Shown here piece after piece: positions 15,292 through 23,603 of a DNA stretch of 64,000 nt. The DNA is taken from the NCBI RefSeq assembly GCF_014653695.1, contig NZ_BNAR01000006.1, forward strand, positions 310,001 to 374,000, in the 5' to 3' direction. The notes below the pieces were generated by a model. That model saw only the letters and a program-made list of their open reading frames with translations. It made no database searches and had not been told where the DNA came from. A program made the position numbers and the translations under genes. Origin of the DNA: Lentzea cavernae. Lineage in GTDB: Bacteria; Actinomycetota; Actinomycetes; Mycobacteriales; Pseudonocardiaceae. Positions within the stretch are counted from its first letter, which is position 1. Each line of letters begins with the position of its first letter.

Positions 15292-16821
15292 GTGGATCGC
15301 ATGAGCTCCCTGGACGCCAGCTTCTACTTCATCGAGGACGAGAACGTGCCGATGCACGTGGGTTCCGTCCTGGTCTTCGACGGGCCCGCGCCGTCCTACG
15401 GCGACGTGATCCGGCTCTTCCTGGCGCGCATGGACCAGGTTCCGCGCTACCGCCAGAAGGTGAAGGCGCTGCCGTTCCACGTGGGCCGCCCGGTCTGGGT
15501 CGACGACGACCACTTCAACATCCTCTACCACGTGCGCCACACCGCGGTGCCGTCGCCGGGCGGGGAGGACCAGCTGCGCAACCTCGCCGGCCGGATCTTC
15601 GCGCAGAAGCTCGACGACTCGAAGCCGATGTGGGAGGCCTGGCTGGTCGAGGGCCTCGAGGGCGGTCGCTGGGCGATCATCTCCAAGGTCCACCACTGCA
15701 TGATCGACGGAGTGTCCGGTTCGGACATGCTGCAGCTCATCCTGGACTTCAAGCAGGACAGCGTGCTGCCGGAGCCGAAGGAGTGGAAGCCGCAGCCGCA
15801 GCCCTCGACGCTCGACCTGGTGATCGACGGCGTCCGCGACGCCGTGGTGACGCCGGTGCAGCACCTGTCCGCGTTGCCCGCCGTCGCCCGGAACGTCCGT
15901 TCCCTCAACGAGATCCTGGACTTCGGCAAGTCCGTTCTCGGTTCTCTTCCCGGTACGGCGAAGCGTCTGGTCACGCGGGCGGCGACCTCTTTGAACGGTC
16001 CTATCGGGCCGCACCGCCGCTGGGTGTGGGCGCGCGCGAACCTGGCCGAGATCAAGCAGATCCGCACGGCCGCGGGCGGCACGGTCAACGACGTCATCCT
16101 GACGGCGATCACCCGCGGTTTCCGCGACCTGCTGGAGAAGCGCGGTGAGCTGACCGAGGGCATGGTCGTGCGGACCATGGTCCCCGTGTCGATGCGCAAG
16201 TCCGACCAGCACAACGAGTTGAACAACCGCGTCAGCGCCGTGCTGGTCAACCTGCCCGTGGGCGAGGCGGATCCGGTGAAGCGCCTCGCGTCGATCCGCG
16301 AGCAGATGGACGACCTGAAGGGCTCCCGCCAGGCCGCGGGCGCCGACGTGCTGACGAACCTGTCGAACTTCGCCGCGCCGACGTTGATGGCGCTGGGCTC
16401 GCGCACCGCGATGCGGTTCCCGCAGCAGATCCTGCAGACCGTCACCACGAACGTCCCCGGCCCGCGCATCCCGCTCTACATGCTCGGGCGCCCGCTGGTG
16501 GAGATGTTCCCGTACGTGCCGGTCGCGTCGACGATCCGGATCACCGTCGGCATCTTCTCCTACCTCGACAGGTTCACCTTCGGCATCAACGCCGACTTCG
16601 ACGGCGTGCCGGACGTCCAGCTGCTCGCGGACGGCATCCGGGCGGGCTTCGACGAGATGGTCGCGCTGGCGGCCGAGGCGGCGGAGCGCACCGAGGCTGC
16701 CCAGAAGGTCGTGCAGGTCAAGAAGGTGGTCGAGGCCAAGAAGGCGGCTCCGAAGCCGCGTGCGGCCCGTTCGGCGGCCAAGGCGTCGACCAATGGTGCG
16801 AAGCCGGAGACCACGGCCTGA
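15292..16821 (+). CDS. WS/DGAT wax-ester synthase / diacylglycerol acyltransferase
   Basis: This 509-residue protein has the catalytic HHCMIDG motif (134-140, HHxxxDG), the N-terminal MSSLDASFYFIE block typical of the family, and the NNRVSAVLVNLPV and NVPGPRIPLYMLG motifs of the C-terminal half. It transfers acyl groups from acyl-CoA to fatty alcohols or diacylglycerol for storage-lipid synthesis. The usual domain ends near residue 465. The last 40 or so residues form a Lys/Ala/Pro-rich tail (KKAAPKPRAARSAAKA) unlike the rest and similar in composition to histone H1-like tails. Confidence 0.92.
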   Translation: MDRMSSLDASFYFIEDENVPMHVGSVLVFDGPAPSYGDVIRLFLARMDQVPRYRQKVKALPFHVGRPVWVDDDHFNILYHVRHTAVPSPGGEDQLRNLAGRIFAQKLDDSKPMWEAWLVEGLEGGRWAIISKVHHCMIDGVSGSDMLQLILDFKQDSVLPEPKEWKPQPQPSTLDLVIDGVRDAVVTPVQHLSALPAVARNVRSLNEILDFGKSVLGSLPGTAKRLVTRAATSLNGPIGPHRRWVWARANLAEIKQIRTAAGGTVNDVILTAITRGFRDLLEKRGELTEGMVVRTMVPVSMRKSDQHNELNNRVSAVLVNLPVGEADPVKRLASIREQMDDLKGSRQAAGADVLTNLSNFAAPTLMALGSRTAMRFPQQILQTVTTNVPGPRIPLYMLGRPLVEMFPYVPVASTIRITVGIFSYLDRFTFGINADFDGVPDVQLLADGIRAGFDEMVALAAEAAERTEAAQKVVQVKKVVEAKKAAPKPRAARSAAKASTNGAKPETTA

Positions 16822-16868
16822 GGCACGATCTGACGGTCCAGGCGGGTGCGCACGACCTGCACCTGACC

Positions 16869-17375
16869 GTGGTGGGACTCGACGCGCGGCTGGGCGCCCT
16901 CGGGCTGGCCCTCGGCCAGGTCGACGACGTCCGGATCGAGCTGGAGGACGTGAGGTGGTCGCGCTGGCGTGCCCGCCGCGCGACGGTCGTGTGCCGGGAC
17001 GTCCACGTGAACCCGCCCGCCGTGCTGGTGGCGTCGCCCGTCGAGTTCCGCGTCGAAGTGGACTTCTCGGACATCCCGGAGTTACAACCGGTCAGTTGGT
17101 TGCCGCTGACCGTCCAGTTGGTCGGCACCGAGCTGCACGTGCGGCTGCACAGGTGGCTGCCCGCACGCGTGTTCGCGGTGCCGGAACTGCCGCGCGGCAT
17201 CGAGCTGACGGGCGTCGAGCAGCACGACGACCACTTCGTGCTGACCGGAGCCGCCCCCGTCCTGCGGGAGCGGCTCACGCTGCGTCAGCTCGCGGACGTG
17301 CTCAGGCGGTTGGCGTCCATCCAGTCCAGGACCCGTTCGGACACGACCTCGGGAATCTCCATCTGGGGCACGTGA
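16869..17375 (+). CDS. LmeA/DUF2993-like hypothetical protein
   Basis: This protein of up to 168 residues begins at GTG 16869 or 16872. It alternates hydrophobic and polar residues in beta-strand patterns (VDDVRIELEDVRWSRWRARRATVVCRDVHVNP and similar), much like LmeA/DUF2993 phospholipid-binding domains, but it has no signal peptide from this start. An in-frame TTA codon (17082-17084) is present. The last 91 bp overlap the convergent alpha/beta hydrolase gene, and the final residues look less natural, so the true end may be reduced function. Its position right after WS/DGAT suggests a lipid link. Confidence 0.55.
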   Translation: MVGLDARLGALGLALGQVDDVRIELEDVRWSRWRARRATVVCRDVHVNPPAVLVASPVEFRVEVDFSDIPELQPVSWLPLTVQLVGTELHVRLHRWLPARVFAVPELPRGIELTGVEQHDDHFVLTGAAPVLRERLTLRQLADVLRRLASIQSRTRSDTTSGISIWGT

Positions 17376-18199
17376 CCGACGTTCGCGTACTCGTCGTAGC
17401 GCCAGTGCGGGAACCTGCGGGCCACGTACCGGGCGGCGGCGACGTTGACGAGCCTGTCCCGATCACCGCTCATCAGGAACACCGGCACGCGCACCTTCGC
17501 CATCGCCCCGTAGTAGGCGCCGCGCTTGGAGCTCGTGAACACGACGCTGCGCGCCGCCTCGAGGAACGCCTTGTCGAGGCCCTCGACCTTGGCGCGCTCG
17601 CCGATCAGGTGCTCCGACGCCTGCTTGAGCTCCTCGGGGATGCCCGACGGGTCCGCGCAGACCAGCTCCAGCAGGCGGTCGACCTGGCGGCGGGCCGGCG
17701 CGGTCCTCGACCTCGCCAGGAACCGCTCCCCCAGCCCCGGCACGGAGTACAGGAAGAACGTGGAGAGCATCGTCGGGTCCGGCCGCGTCCCGAACACCAT
17801 CGGCAGCGCGGGGTCGACCAGCACCAGGCCCCGCACCAGTTCGGGGTCGTGAGCGGTCTGGAAGAGCGAGATCAGCCCGCCCATCGAGTTGCCGACCAGG
17901 ACCACCGGCTCGGTGACGACCTCCCGCAGGAACCGGCCCAGGAGCTTCGTGTTGGCCTGGACCGTGCTCTGCCGCCCCTCCGGGTTGGTCAGCCCGTGCC
18001 CGGCGAGGTCGACGGCCGTGACGCGGACCTTCTTCGCGAGCAGAGGCGCCAGCAGCACCCAGTTGAGGTGCGAGCCGCCCAGCCCGTGCACGAGGACGAC
18101 GCGCGGCGCGTCCTCCGGTCCGCCGAAGTCGACCCAGTGCACGGGCCCGTCGAGGTCCGCGTGGTGGCTGGTGCCGCCGAAGTTCGCCACAGTCGTCAT
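17285..18199 (-). CDS. Alpha/beta hydrolase
   Basis: This 304-residue protein has the HGLGGS oxyanion loop, nucleophile elbow VGNSMGG (Ser105), acid Asp in MSGDRDRLV and His in NVGHVPQMEIP. It belongs to the broad family of lipases, esterases and C-C hydrolases; the substrate cannot be read. ATG 18199 is chosen because the family-like start follows and because a CATACT -10 box lies 7 nt upstream. Nested palindromes cover the start region, so a TetR-like regulator probably controls it; no tetR gene is in the window. Confidence 0.87.
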   Translation of the reverse strand: MTTVANFGGTSHHADLDGPVHWVDFGGPEDAPRVVLVHGLGGSHLNWVLLAPLLAKKVRVTAVDLAGHGLTNPEGRQSTVQANTKLLGRFLREVVTEPVVLVGNSMGGLISLFQTAHDPELVRGLVLVDPALPMVFGTRPDPTMLSTFFLYSVPGLGERFLARSRTAPARRQVDRLLELVCADPSGIPEELKQASEHLIGERAKVEGLDKAFLEAARSVVFTSSKRGAYYGAMAKVRVPVFLMSGDRDRLVNVAAARYVARRFPHWRYDEYANVGHVPQMEIPEVVSERVLDWMDANRLSTSAS

Positions 18200-18235
18200 A
18201 CCAACCAGTATGTCGGTTGGGCGTACCGATCGGTA
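18197..18235. promoter_or_regulatory. Nested palindromes at the alpha/beta hydrolase promoter
   Basis: Three inverted repeats overlap here: CATAC-N6-GTATG (18197-18212), CCAACC-N8-GGTTGG (18201-18220) and the perfect 12-mer TACCGATCGGTA (18224-18235). They cover the start codon and -10/-35 region of the hydrolase at 18199. The layout resembles TetR-family operators. Confidence 0.45.
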
Positions 18236-18507
18236 GTGACGTTTCAGCGCGACTTCCAGGGGGTCGCCGGCTTGCACGTCAGCCGAGCCACCCGGTGTCC
18301 GGAGCGTCGCACATCCGGTGGTCCCACCACGTGGGCGCCCTTGGCCGCGGCAGCGCGGGATGTCAGAGTCGGAGGCGTGTCCCAGGCATCTGTGCTCAGC
18401 ACGCGCCGCCACGTCGACCTCCGTCGGCAGGCGAGCGCGATCTGTGCGGTGCCCGCCCTCGCCTGACCGGAGATCAGACGAACCCCTGCGAGAAGGGGAG
18501 GGACCGC
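18236..18507. other. Intergenic region before the ROK gene
   Basis: About 270 bp separate the divergent hydrolase and ROK genes. It contains GGTGGTCCCACC-like dyads near 18320-18335, including CCACGTGG, that could be an operator for the ROK protein. No gene is seen. Confidence 0.3.
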
Positions 18508-19623
18508 ATGAGCCGCACCGCCGCCACCGTGCTCAGGTCCGTGCTGGAGCACGGGCCCGTCGCGCGCAGCACCATCGCGCGGCTGACGGGGTTGAGTGCC
18601 GCGACCGTCACCAAGCAGTACGCCGAGCTGGCCGAGCGCGGGCTGGTGCGGGAGGTCGACACGCGTGTTCCGCGGGTGACGATCGGGCGGCCGCACGTGC
18701 CGGTGGACATCGACGTGGACCGGCACGTGGTGTGCGGGGTGCACATCGCTTACGGGCACACGACTCTGGCACTTGTGGACCTGCGGGGGCGGGTGATCGC
18801 GGAGGAGCGGGAGACGCACGACCGGCCTGCGCCGGAGCAGGCGTTGCGCCGGATCGCCGAACGGGTGCCCGCGTTCCTGCGCCGGCACGACCGGGTGCCG
18901 ATCGGGGTCGGGGTCGCGACCGGTGGGCGCGTGGACGACGGGACGATCGCCGAGCACAGCCAGTTGGGCTGGAAGGACGTTCGTGCCAAGGAGTTTCTGA
19001 CCACCGCGCTCGACACGTCAGTTCAGGTCGAGTCGCACTCGAGGGCACTCGCGCGGGCCGAGCAGCTCTTCGGGGCTGACCCCAGAGCCCGCACCAGCCT
19101 GGTGCACCTGTTCGTCGGGAACGTGGTCGACGCGGCCATCGTCACGGGCGGCGCGGTGCACAGCGGGCCCGGAGGTGCGGCCGGGGAGATCGCGCACCTC
19201 CGGCTGCGGGGTGACGACACGCCCTGCCCGTGCGGTGGCGTCGGGTGCTTGCAGGCGGCGGTGTCGGACAAGACCATCGCCGAACGGGCGGTGGAGCGAG
19301 GTGTAGTGCGCGAGCCGTTGCTGATGGACGTGGTCGACGCCGCCGAACGCGGTGACCGCAGGGCGGCCGGACTCCTGAACCACCGGGCCGGGCTGGTCGG
19401 GCAGGCCGCCCGGCTGCTGCTCGACGTGATCAACCCGGACGTCCTCGTCGTGGTCGAGGCGGGGGCGATGTTCATTCCTGAATGCTGGGAGGTGTTGACA
19501 AAAGAAATCGGATCACGCACGAGCGAGGTAATTCTCAGCAGTTTCGGACGCAACGTGCTCAGCGTGGCCGCAGGAGCCGTCGTGCTCAGCGAACTCTATG
19601 GTCAGCCGACTTATTTTCCGTGA
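18508..19623 (+). CDS. ROK-family transcriptional regulator
   Basis: This 371-residue protein has an N-terminal winged HTH (about 5-55; ARSTIARLTGLSAATVTKQ) and a ROK domain. The ROK zinc site is present (His230, then Cys240, Cys242, Cys247 in CPCGGVGCLQA). The kinase catalytic Asp of the usual NDAN loop is replaced (VESHSRAL), so it should be a regulator and not a sugar kinase. GGGGAGGG precedes ATG 18508. The organosulfur operon begins 44 bp downstream, so it probably senses a sugar-like ligand and controls those genes. Confidence 0.88.
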   Translation: MSRTAATVLRSVLEHGPVARSTIARLTGLSAATVTKQYAELAERGLVREVDTRVPRVTIGRPHVPVDIDVDRHVVCGVHIAYGHTTLALVDLRGRVIAEERETHDRPAPEQALRRIAERVPAFLRRHDRVPIGVGVATGGRVDDGTIAEHSQLGWKDVRAKEFLTTALDTSVQVESHSRALARAEQLFGADPRARTSLVHLFVGNVVDAAIVTGGAVHSGPGGAAGEIAHLRLRGDDTPCPCGGVGCLQAAVSDKTIAERAVERGVVREPLLMDVVDAAERGDRRAAGLLNHRAGLVGQAARLLLDVINPDVLVVVEAGAMFIPECWEVLTKEIGSRTSEVILSSFGRNVLSVAAGAVVLSELYGQPTYFP

Positions 19624-19667
19624 GCGCAAAATAGACACGGCAACGCCCTGAACTGCAAGCTCTACCC

Positions 19668-20627
19668 ATGACCTCAGTCCAGGAAAAGACCGTCACCGTC
19701 AAGCCGATCGCCGGGCACATCGGCGCGGAAATCTCGGACATCGACATTTCCAGGCCGCTTCGCGCGACCGAGTTGGAAACGGTTCAAAAGGCACTCCACA
19801 CGCACAAGGTGATTTTCTTCCGGAACCAGGAACTGGACCACGCGAGCCAGATCGCGTTCGGCCGGCAGTTCGGCGAGCTCACCTACGCGCACCCGCACGA
19901 CGACGCCCCGCCGACCGGCTTCCCGGAGATCTTCACGATCGACCCGCGCCGCTACGCGGAGCGCTACGGCAAGGACTTCAAGCAGCAGACCCAGAAGCGC
20001 CAGTACAGCTACTTCTCCGGCTGGCACACCGACGTCACCGCCGCGGTGAACCCGCCGGCCGCCTCGATCCTGCGCGCCGACGTGGTGCCCGAGATCGGCG
20101 GCGACACGACGTGGACGAACCTCGTCGCCGCGTACAACGGCCTCTCGAAGCCACTCCAGTCCTTTGTGGACGGGCTGAGGGCCGAGCACCGCTACGGCGG
20201 CTCGGTGAAGGTCGCGGACGGCGCGTACGCCAAGCGCGTCAACGACAACCTGCTCGTCGCCGAACACCCGGTGGTGCGCGTGCACCCGGTCACCGGCGAG
20301 AAGGGCCTGTTCGTCAACCCCGGTTTCACGAGCCACATCACAGGAACCACGGCAGCGGAGAGCAAGGCGGTCCTCGACCTGCTCTACGCCGAGATCACGC
20401 GGCCCGAGTACACCGTGCGGTTCCGCTGGGAGCCGGGCAGCGTCGCGTTCTGGGACAACCGCGCCACCGCACACCTCGCGCCGCGCGACCTGGAGCACCT
20501 CGACGTCCAGCGCACCCTGCACCGCGTCACGATCGTCGGCGACACGCCGGTCGGGCCGGACGGGCGCGAGTCCACGCTGGTCGCGGGCCGTCCCTTCACC
20601 GCGGACCACGCCGTGAAGGTCGACTGA
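19668..20627 (+). CDS. TauD/TfdA-family 2-oxoglutarate/Fe(II) dioxygenase
   Basis: This 319-residue protein has the iron triad His120-x-Asp122 (SGWHTDVT) and His269 (NRATAHLAP), and Arg286 (LHRVTI) as the likely 2-oxoglutarate ligand. The N-terminal half carries IFFRNQELDHASQIAFGRQFG, typical of TauD, TfdA and alkylsulfatases. It probably hydroxylates a sulfonate or sulfate ester next to the sulfur atom and so releases sulfite or sulfate. It heads a tight operon with a flavin reductase, an Ssu-type transporter and a flavin monooxygenase, which supports the sulfur-scavenging role. Confidence 0.9.
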   Translation: MTSVQEKTVTVKPIAGHIGAEISDIDISRPLRATELETVQKALHTHKVIFFRNQELDHASQIAFGRQFGELTYAHPHDDAPPTGFPEIFTIDPRRYAERYGKDFKQQTQKRQYSYFSGWHTDVTAAVNPPAASILRADVVPEIGGDTTWTNLVAAYNGLSKPLQSFVDGLRAEHRYGGSVKVADGAYAKRVNDNLLVAEHPVVRVHPVTGEKGLFVNPGFTSHITGTTAAESKAVLDLLYAEITRPEYTVRFRWEPGSVAFWDNRATAHLAPRDLEHLDVQRTLHRVTIVGDTPVGPDGRESTLVAGRPFTADHAVKVD

Positions 20628-21109
20628 TGACGGCGGTCCTGCCGGGCGCCGACTTCAAGCAGGCGTTCCGCCGCCACGCCGCCGGGGTCGTCGTGATCAC
20701 CGCCGACGCCGAGCACGGGCCGGTCGGGTTCACCGCCACCTCCCTCACGTCGCTGTCGCTCGACCCGCCGCTGCTGTCGTTCGGCATCGCGCGGTCGTCG
20801 TCGAGCTGGCCGCACATCAACCTGGCGCGCACGATCGTCGTCAACTTCCTGACCGCGCACCAGGAAGCGGTCGCACGGACGTTCGCCACCAGCGGCATCG
20901 ACAGGTTCGCCGGCGACCACTGGCACCGGCTCGGCGGCGGCGATCCCGTGATCACCGGGTCGAACTGGCTGCGCGCCGAGACCCACCGGCTCATCGAGAT
21001 CGGCGACCACACGGTCGTCATCGCGCGGGTCGTCGACAGCGACGTCTCCGACTCCTCCCCTCCCCTGCTCTACCACGACGGCTCCTACCACACGATCGGC
21101 CAGGTGTGA
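20627..21109 (+). CDS. Flavin reductase (DIM6/NTAB-type)
   Basis: This 160-residue protein starts with the family pattern FKQAFRRHAAGVVVITADAEHGPVGFTATSLTSLSLDPPLL and ends with the typical LLYHDGSYHTI. It reduces FMN with NAD(P)H and passes it to a partner monooxygenase. ATG 20627 overlaps the dioxygenase stop (TGATG). The DszA/NtaA-type monooxygenase at the end of the operon is the likely partner. Confidence 0.92.
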   Translation: MTAVLPGADFKQAFRRHAAGVVVITADAEHGPVGFTATSLTSLSLDPPLLSFGIARSSSSWPHINLARTIVVNFLTAHQEAVARTFATSGIDRFAGDHWHRLGGGDPVITGSNWLRAETHRLIEIGDHTVVIARVVDSDVSDSSPPLLYHDGSYHTIGQV

Positions 21110-21112
21110 CCG

Positions 21113-22135
21113 ATGCTGACCAGACGTTCCCTGTTGCTCGGCCTCGCGGCTCTCGGTGCCGCGGGGTGCTCCGCGGGCGGCGGCACCACCACGCAGGTCC
21201 TCGGCGACCTGCCCACGACCGCGCCCCCGCCCGACACCAAGCTCTCGATCTCCATCCGCACCACGCTCAAGCAGCTCGAGGCGAGCGGTGAGCTGGGCAA
21301 GCTCCCGTTCCAGGTCAGCGACTGGCCGAACATCCAGGCCGGGCCCGACGTCATCCAGGCGTTCCGCGCCCGGTCCGTCGACCTCGGCGCCAACGCCGGC
21401 ATCCCGCCGATCCAGGCGCAGGCCACCCGCCTGCAGACCAAGATCGTGGCCGTCGGCGAACGCGACGAGCCGCTCTACACCTACGCCACCAAGCCGGGTT
21501 CCCCGATCAAGTCGCTCGGAGACTTCAAGGGCAAGAAGATCGCGTTCAGCCAGGGCCAGGCCCAGGGCGTGGTGGTGCTGCGCACGCTGAAGGAGCTCGG
21601 GCTCAAGATCACCGACGTCGAGCTGATCCCGTTGACCAGCAACCAGTTCCTCACCGCCGTGCAGGCGGGCCAGGTCGACGTCGCCGTGCTCGCCGAACCG
21701 CAGCTCACCAAGTACCTCGGCCAGTACCCGGACGCGCGGGCGATCGAGATGAACTCCGTCGACCTGCTCACGGTCCTGTGGGCGCCGGTCGAGGTCCTCA
21801 ACGACCCGGCGAAGCTCGCCGCGATCAAGGCGTTCATCCCGTTTTGGGCACGCGGAACCGTGTGGAGCGACGAGAACCCGGACAAGTGGGTCGATGCCTA
21901 CTACGTGAAGGACCAGAACGTCTCCAAGGCAGACGGCGACCGGATCGTGCAGTCCCAGCCGCCGCTGACCTTCCCGACGAGCTGGGACCGCGCGGTCCAG
22001 TGGGAGCAGGAGACCGCGGACCTGCTGGCGGAGGGCGGTTTCGTCGAGAAGTTCGACGTCACCGAGCTCTTCGACCGCAGGTTCGAGAAGGTCGCCGCCG
22101 AGGCCGTCGACGCCAAGTACCGGAGCCGGACATGA
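21113..22135 (+). CDS. Sulfonate-type ABC transporter substrate-binding lipoprotein
   Basis: This 340-residue lipoprotein has a twin-arginine-like start (MLTRRSLLLGLAALGAAG) and a lipobox AAGC. The mature part has the SsuA/NrtA/TauA pattern: QAFRARSVDLGANAGIPPIQAQA, SLGDFKGKKIAFSQGQ and AVQAGQVDVAVLAEPQ. It should bind an organosulfur compound outside the membrane. It starts 3 bp after the flavin reductase stop and overlaps the permease start. Confidence 0.9.
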   Translation: MLTRRSLLLGLAALGAAGCSAGGGTTTQVLGDLPTTAPPPDTKLSISIRTTLKQLEASGELGKLPFQVSDWPNIQAGPDVIQAFRARSVDLGANAGIPPIQAQATRLQTKIVAVGERDEPLYTYATKPGSPIKSLGDFKGKKIAFSQGQAQGVVVLRTLKELGLKITDVELIPLTSNQFLTAVQAGQVDVAVLAEPQLTKYLGQYPDARAIEMNSVDLLTVLWAPVEVLNDPAKLAAIKAFIPFWARGTVWSDENPDKWVDAYYVKDQNVSKADGDRIVQSQPPLTFPTSWDRAVQWEQETADLLAEGGFVEKFDVTELFDRRFEKVAAEAVDAKYRSRT

Positions 22136-22965
22136 CCCAGGTCCTCGAACGCCCGAAGGCCGTCACCGCCACCACGAGCCCCACCCGGCGACGACGGCTG
22201 GGGCTCGGCAGACCCATCCCGTACGGACGGCTGCTCGGGCCCGCGCTGATCATCGCCGTCTGGAGCGTCGCGTCGGCGACCGGCGCACTCGACCCGCGCA
22301 TCCTGAGCGCGCCGTGGACGATCGTCCACACAGGAATCGAACTCACTGAGAGCGGCAAGCTCCCCGAGAGCATCCTGACCTCGTTGCAACGCGCCGCACT
22401 CGGCTTCTTCTTCGGCGCCACAGCGGGAACGCTGCTCGCGATCGCCTCCGGGCTGAGCCGCGTCGGCGAGGCGCTGATCGACGGCACCGTCCAGGTCAAG
22501 CGCGCGATCCCGTCGCTCGGCCTGATCCCGCTGCTGATCCTCTGGCTCGGCATCGGCGAGGAGTTCAAGATCGTGGTGATCGCCGTGACCATCGCGACGA
22601 TCATGTACCTGCAGACCTACTCGGCGCTCACGAGCATCGACAGCCGGTACGTCGAACTGGCGGAGGCCGTCGGCCTCAAGCGCTCCCAGTACGTGCGCAA
22701 GGTCGTCTTCCCCGGCGCCCTGCCCGGCTTCTTCCTCGGGCTGCGGCTCGCGGTCACCGCGTCGTGGCTGTCTCTCGTGGTGCTGGAGCAGATCAACGCG
22801 ACCAGCGGCATCGGCTACCTGATGTTCCAGGCCCAGAACTACGGCCAGACCGACGTGATCGTCGTCGGGCTCGTCGTCTACGGCCTGTTCGGGTTCTTCT
22901 CTGACGCGCTGCTGCGGATCATCGAACGGAGGGCGCTGGCATGGCGGCGCACGCTGTCCGGGTGA
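22132..22965 (+). CDS. SsuC-type ABC transporter permease
   Basis: This 277-residue protein has six predicted membrane segments and the SsuC/TauC pattern: [45 protein letters not shown], and the EAA loop [36 protein letters not shown]. It is the channel partner of the ATPase encoded downstream. It overlaps its neighbours on both sides (4 bp and 25 bp). Confidence 0.93.
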   Translation: MTQVLERPKAVTATTSPTRRRRLGLGRPIPYGRLLGPALIIAVWSVASATGALDPRILSAPWTIVHTGIELTESGKLPESILTSLQRAALGFFFGATAGTLLAIASGLSRVGEALIDGTVQVKRAIPSLGLIPLLILWLGIGEEFKIVVIAVTIATIMYLQTYSALTSIDSRYVELAEAVGLKRSQYVRKVVFPGALPGFFLGLRLAVTASWLSLVVLEQINATSGIGYLMFQAQNYGQTDVIVVGLVVYGLFGFFSDALLRIIERRALAWRRTLSG

Positions 22966-23603
22966 CCGGACTGACCCGCGCGTTCCAGGAGCGCACGGTC
23001 CTCGACGACCTCGACCTCACCATCGCGCCCGGCGAGTTCGTGGCCCTGCTGGGGCGCAGCGGATCGGGCAAGTCGACGCTGCTCAAGGCCATCGCCGGGC
23101 TCGACCACGACGTGACCGGCAGCGGAGAGCTCGAAGTCCCGCAGGAGGTCGCCGTCGCGTTCCAGGACTCCCGGCTGCTGCCGTGGCTGCGGGTGCTGGA
23201 CAACGTCGAGCTCGGCGTGAGACCCGGCAGGGGCAGGGCGGCGCTGGAGGAGGTCGGCCTCAAGGGCCGCGAGCGCGCGTGGCCCGCGGAGCTGTCCGGC
23301 GGCGAGCAGCAACGGGTCGCGCTCGCCCGCTGCCTCGTCCGCGAACCCCGGCTGCTGCTGGCCGACGAACCGTTCGGCGCGCTGGACGCGTTGACCCGCA
23401 TCAAGATGCACGACCTGCTGCGCGAACTCTGCGCCAAGCACCGGCCGGCCGTCCTGCTGGTAACGCACGACGTCGACGAGGCCATCGAACTCGCCGACCG
23501 CGTGGTCGTCCTGCAGGAGAGCCGCATCGGTCTCGACCTCCCGGCGCGCGACGCCGACCGCACGCACCTGTTGTCCGCACTCGGCATCGGAGTAGCCGCA
23601 TGA
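22941..23603 (+). CDS. SsuB-type ABC transporter ATP-binding protein
   Basis: This 220-residue ATPase has Walker [10 protein letters not shown], the Q-loop [12 protein letters not shown] that is diagnostic for nitrate/sulfonate/taurine transporters, signature LSGGEQQR, Walker [13 protein letters not shown] and H-loop VTHDVDEA. It is slightly shorter than most SsuB proteins. It overlaps the permease gene by 25 bp. Confidence 0.93.
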   Translation: MAAHAVRVTGLTRAFQERTVLDDLDLTIAPGEFVALLGRSGSGKSTLLKAIAGLDHDVTGSGELEVPQEVAVAFQDSRLLPWLRVLDNVELGVRPGRGRAALEEVGLKGRERAWPAELSGGEQQRVALARCLVREPRLLLADEPFGALDALTRIKMHDLLRELCAKHRPAVLLVTHDVDEAIELADRVVVLQESRIGLDLPARDADRTHLLSALGIGVAA

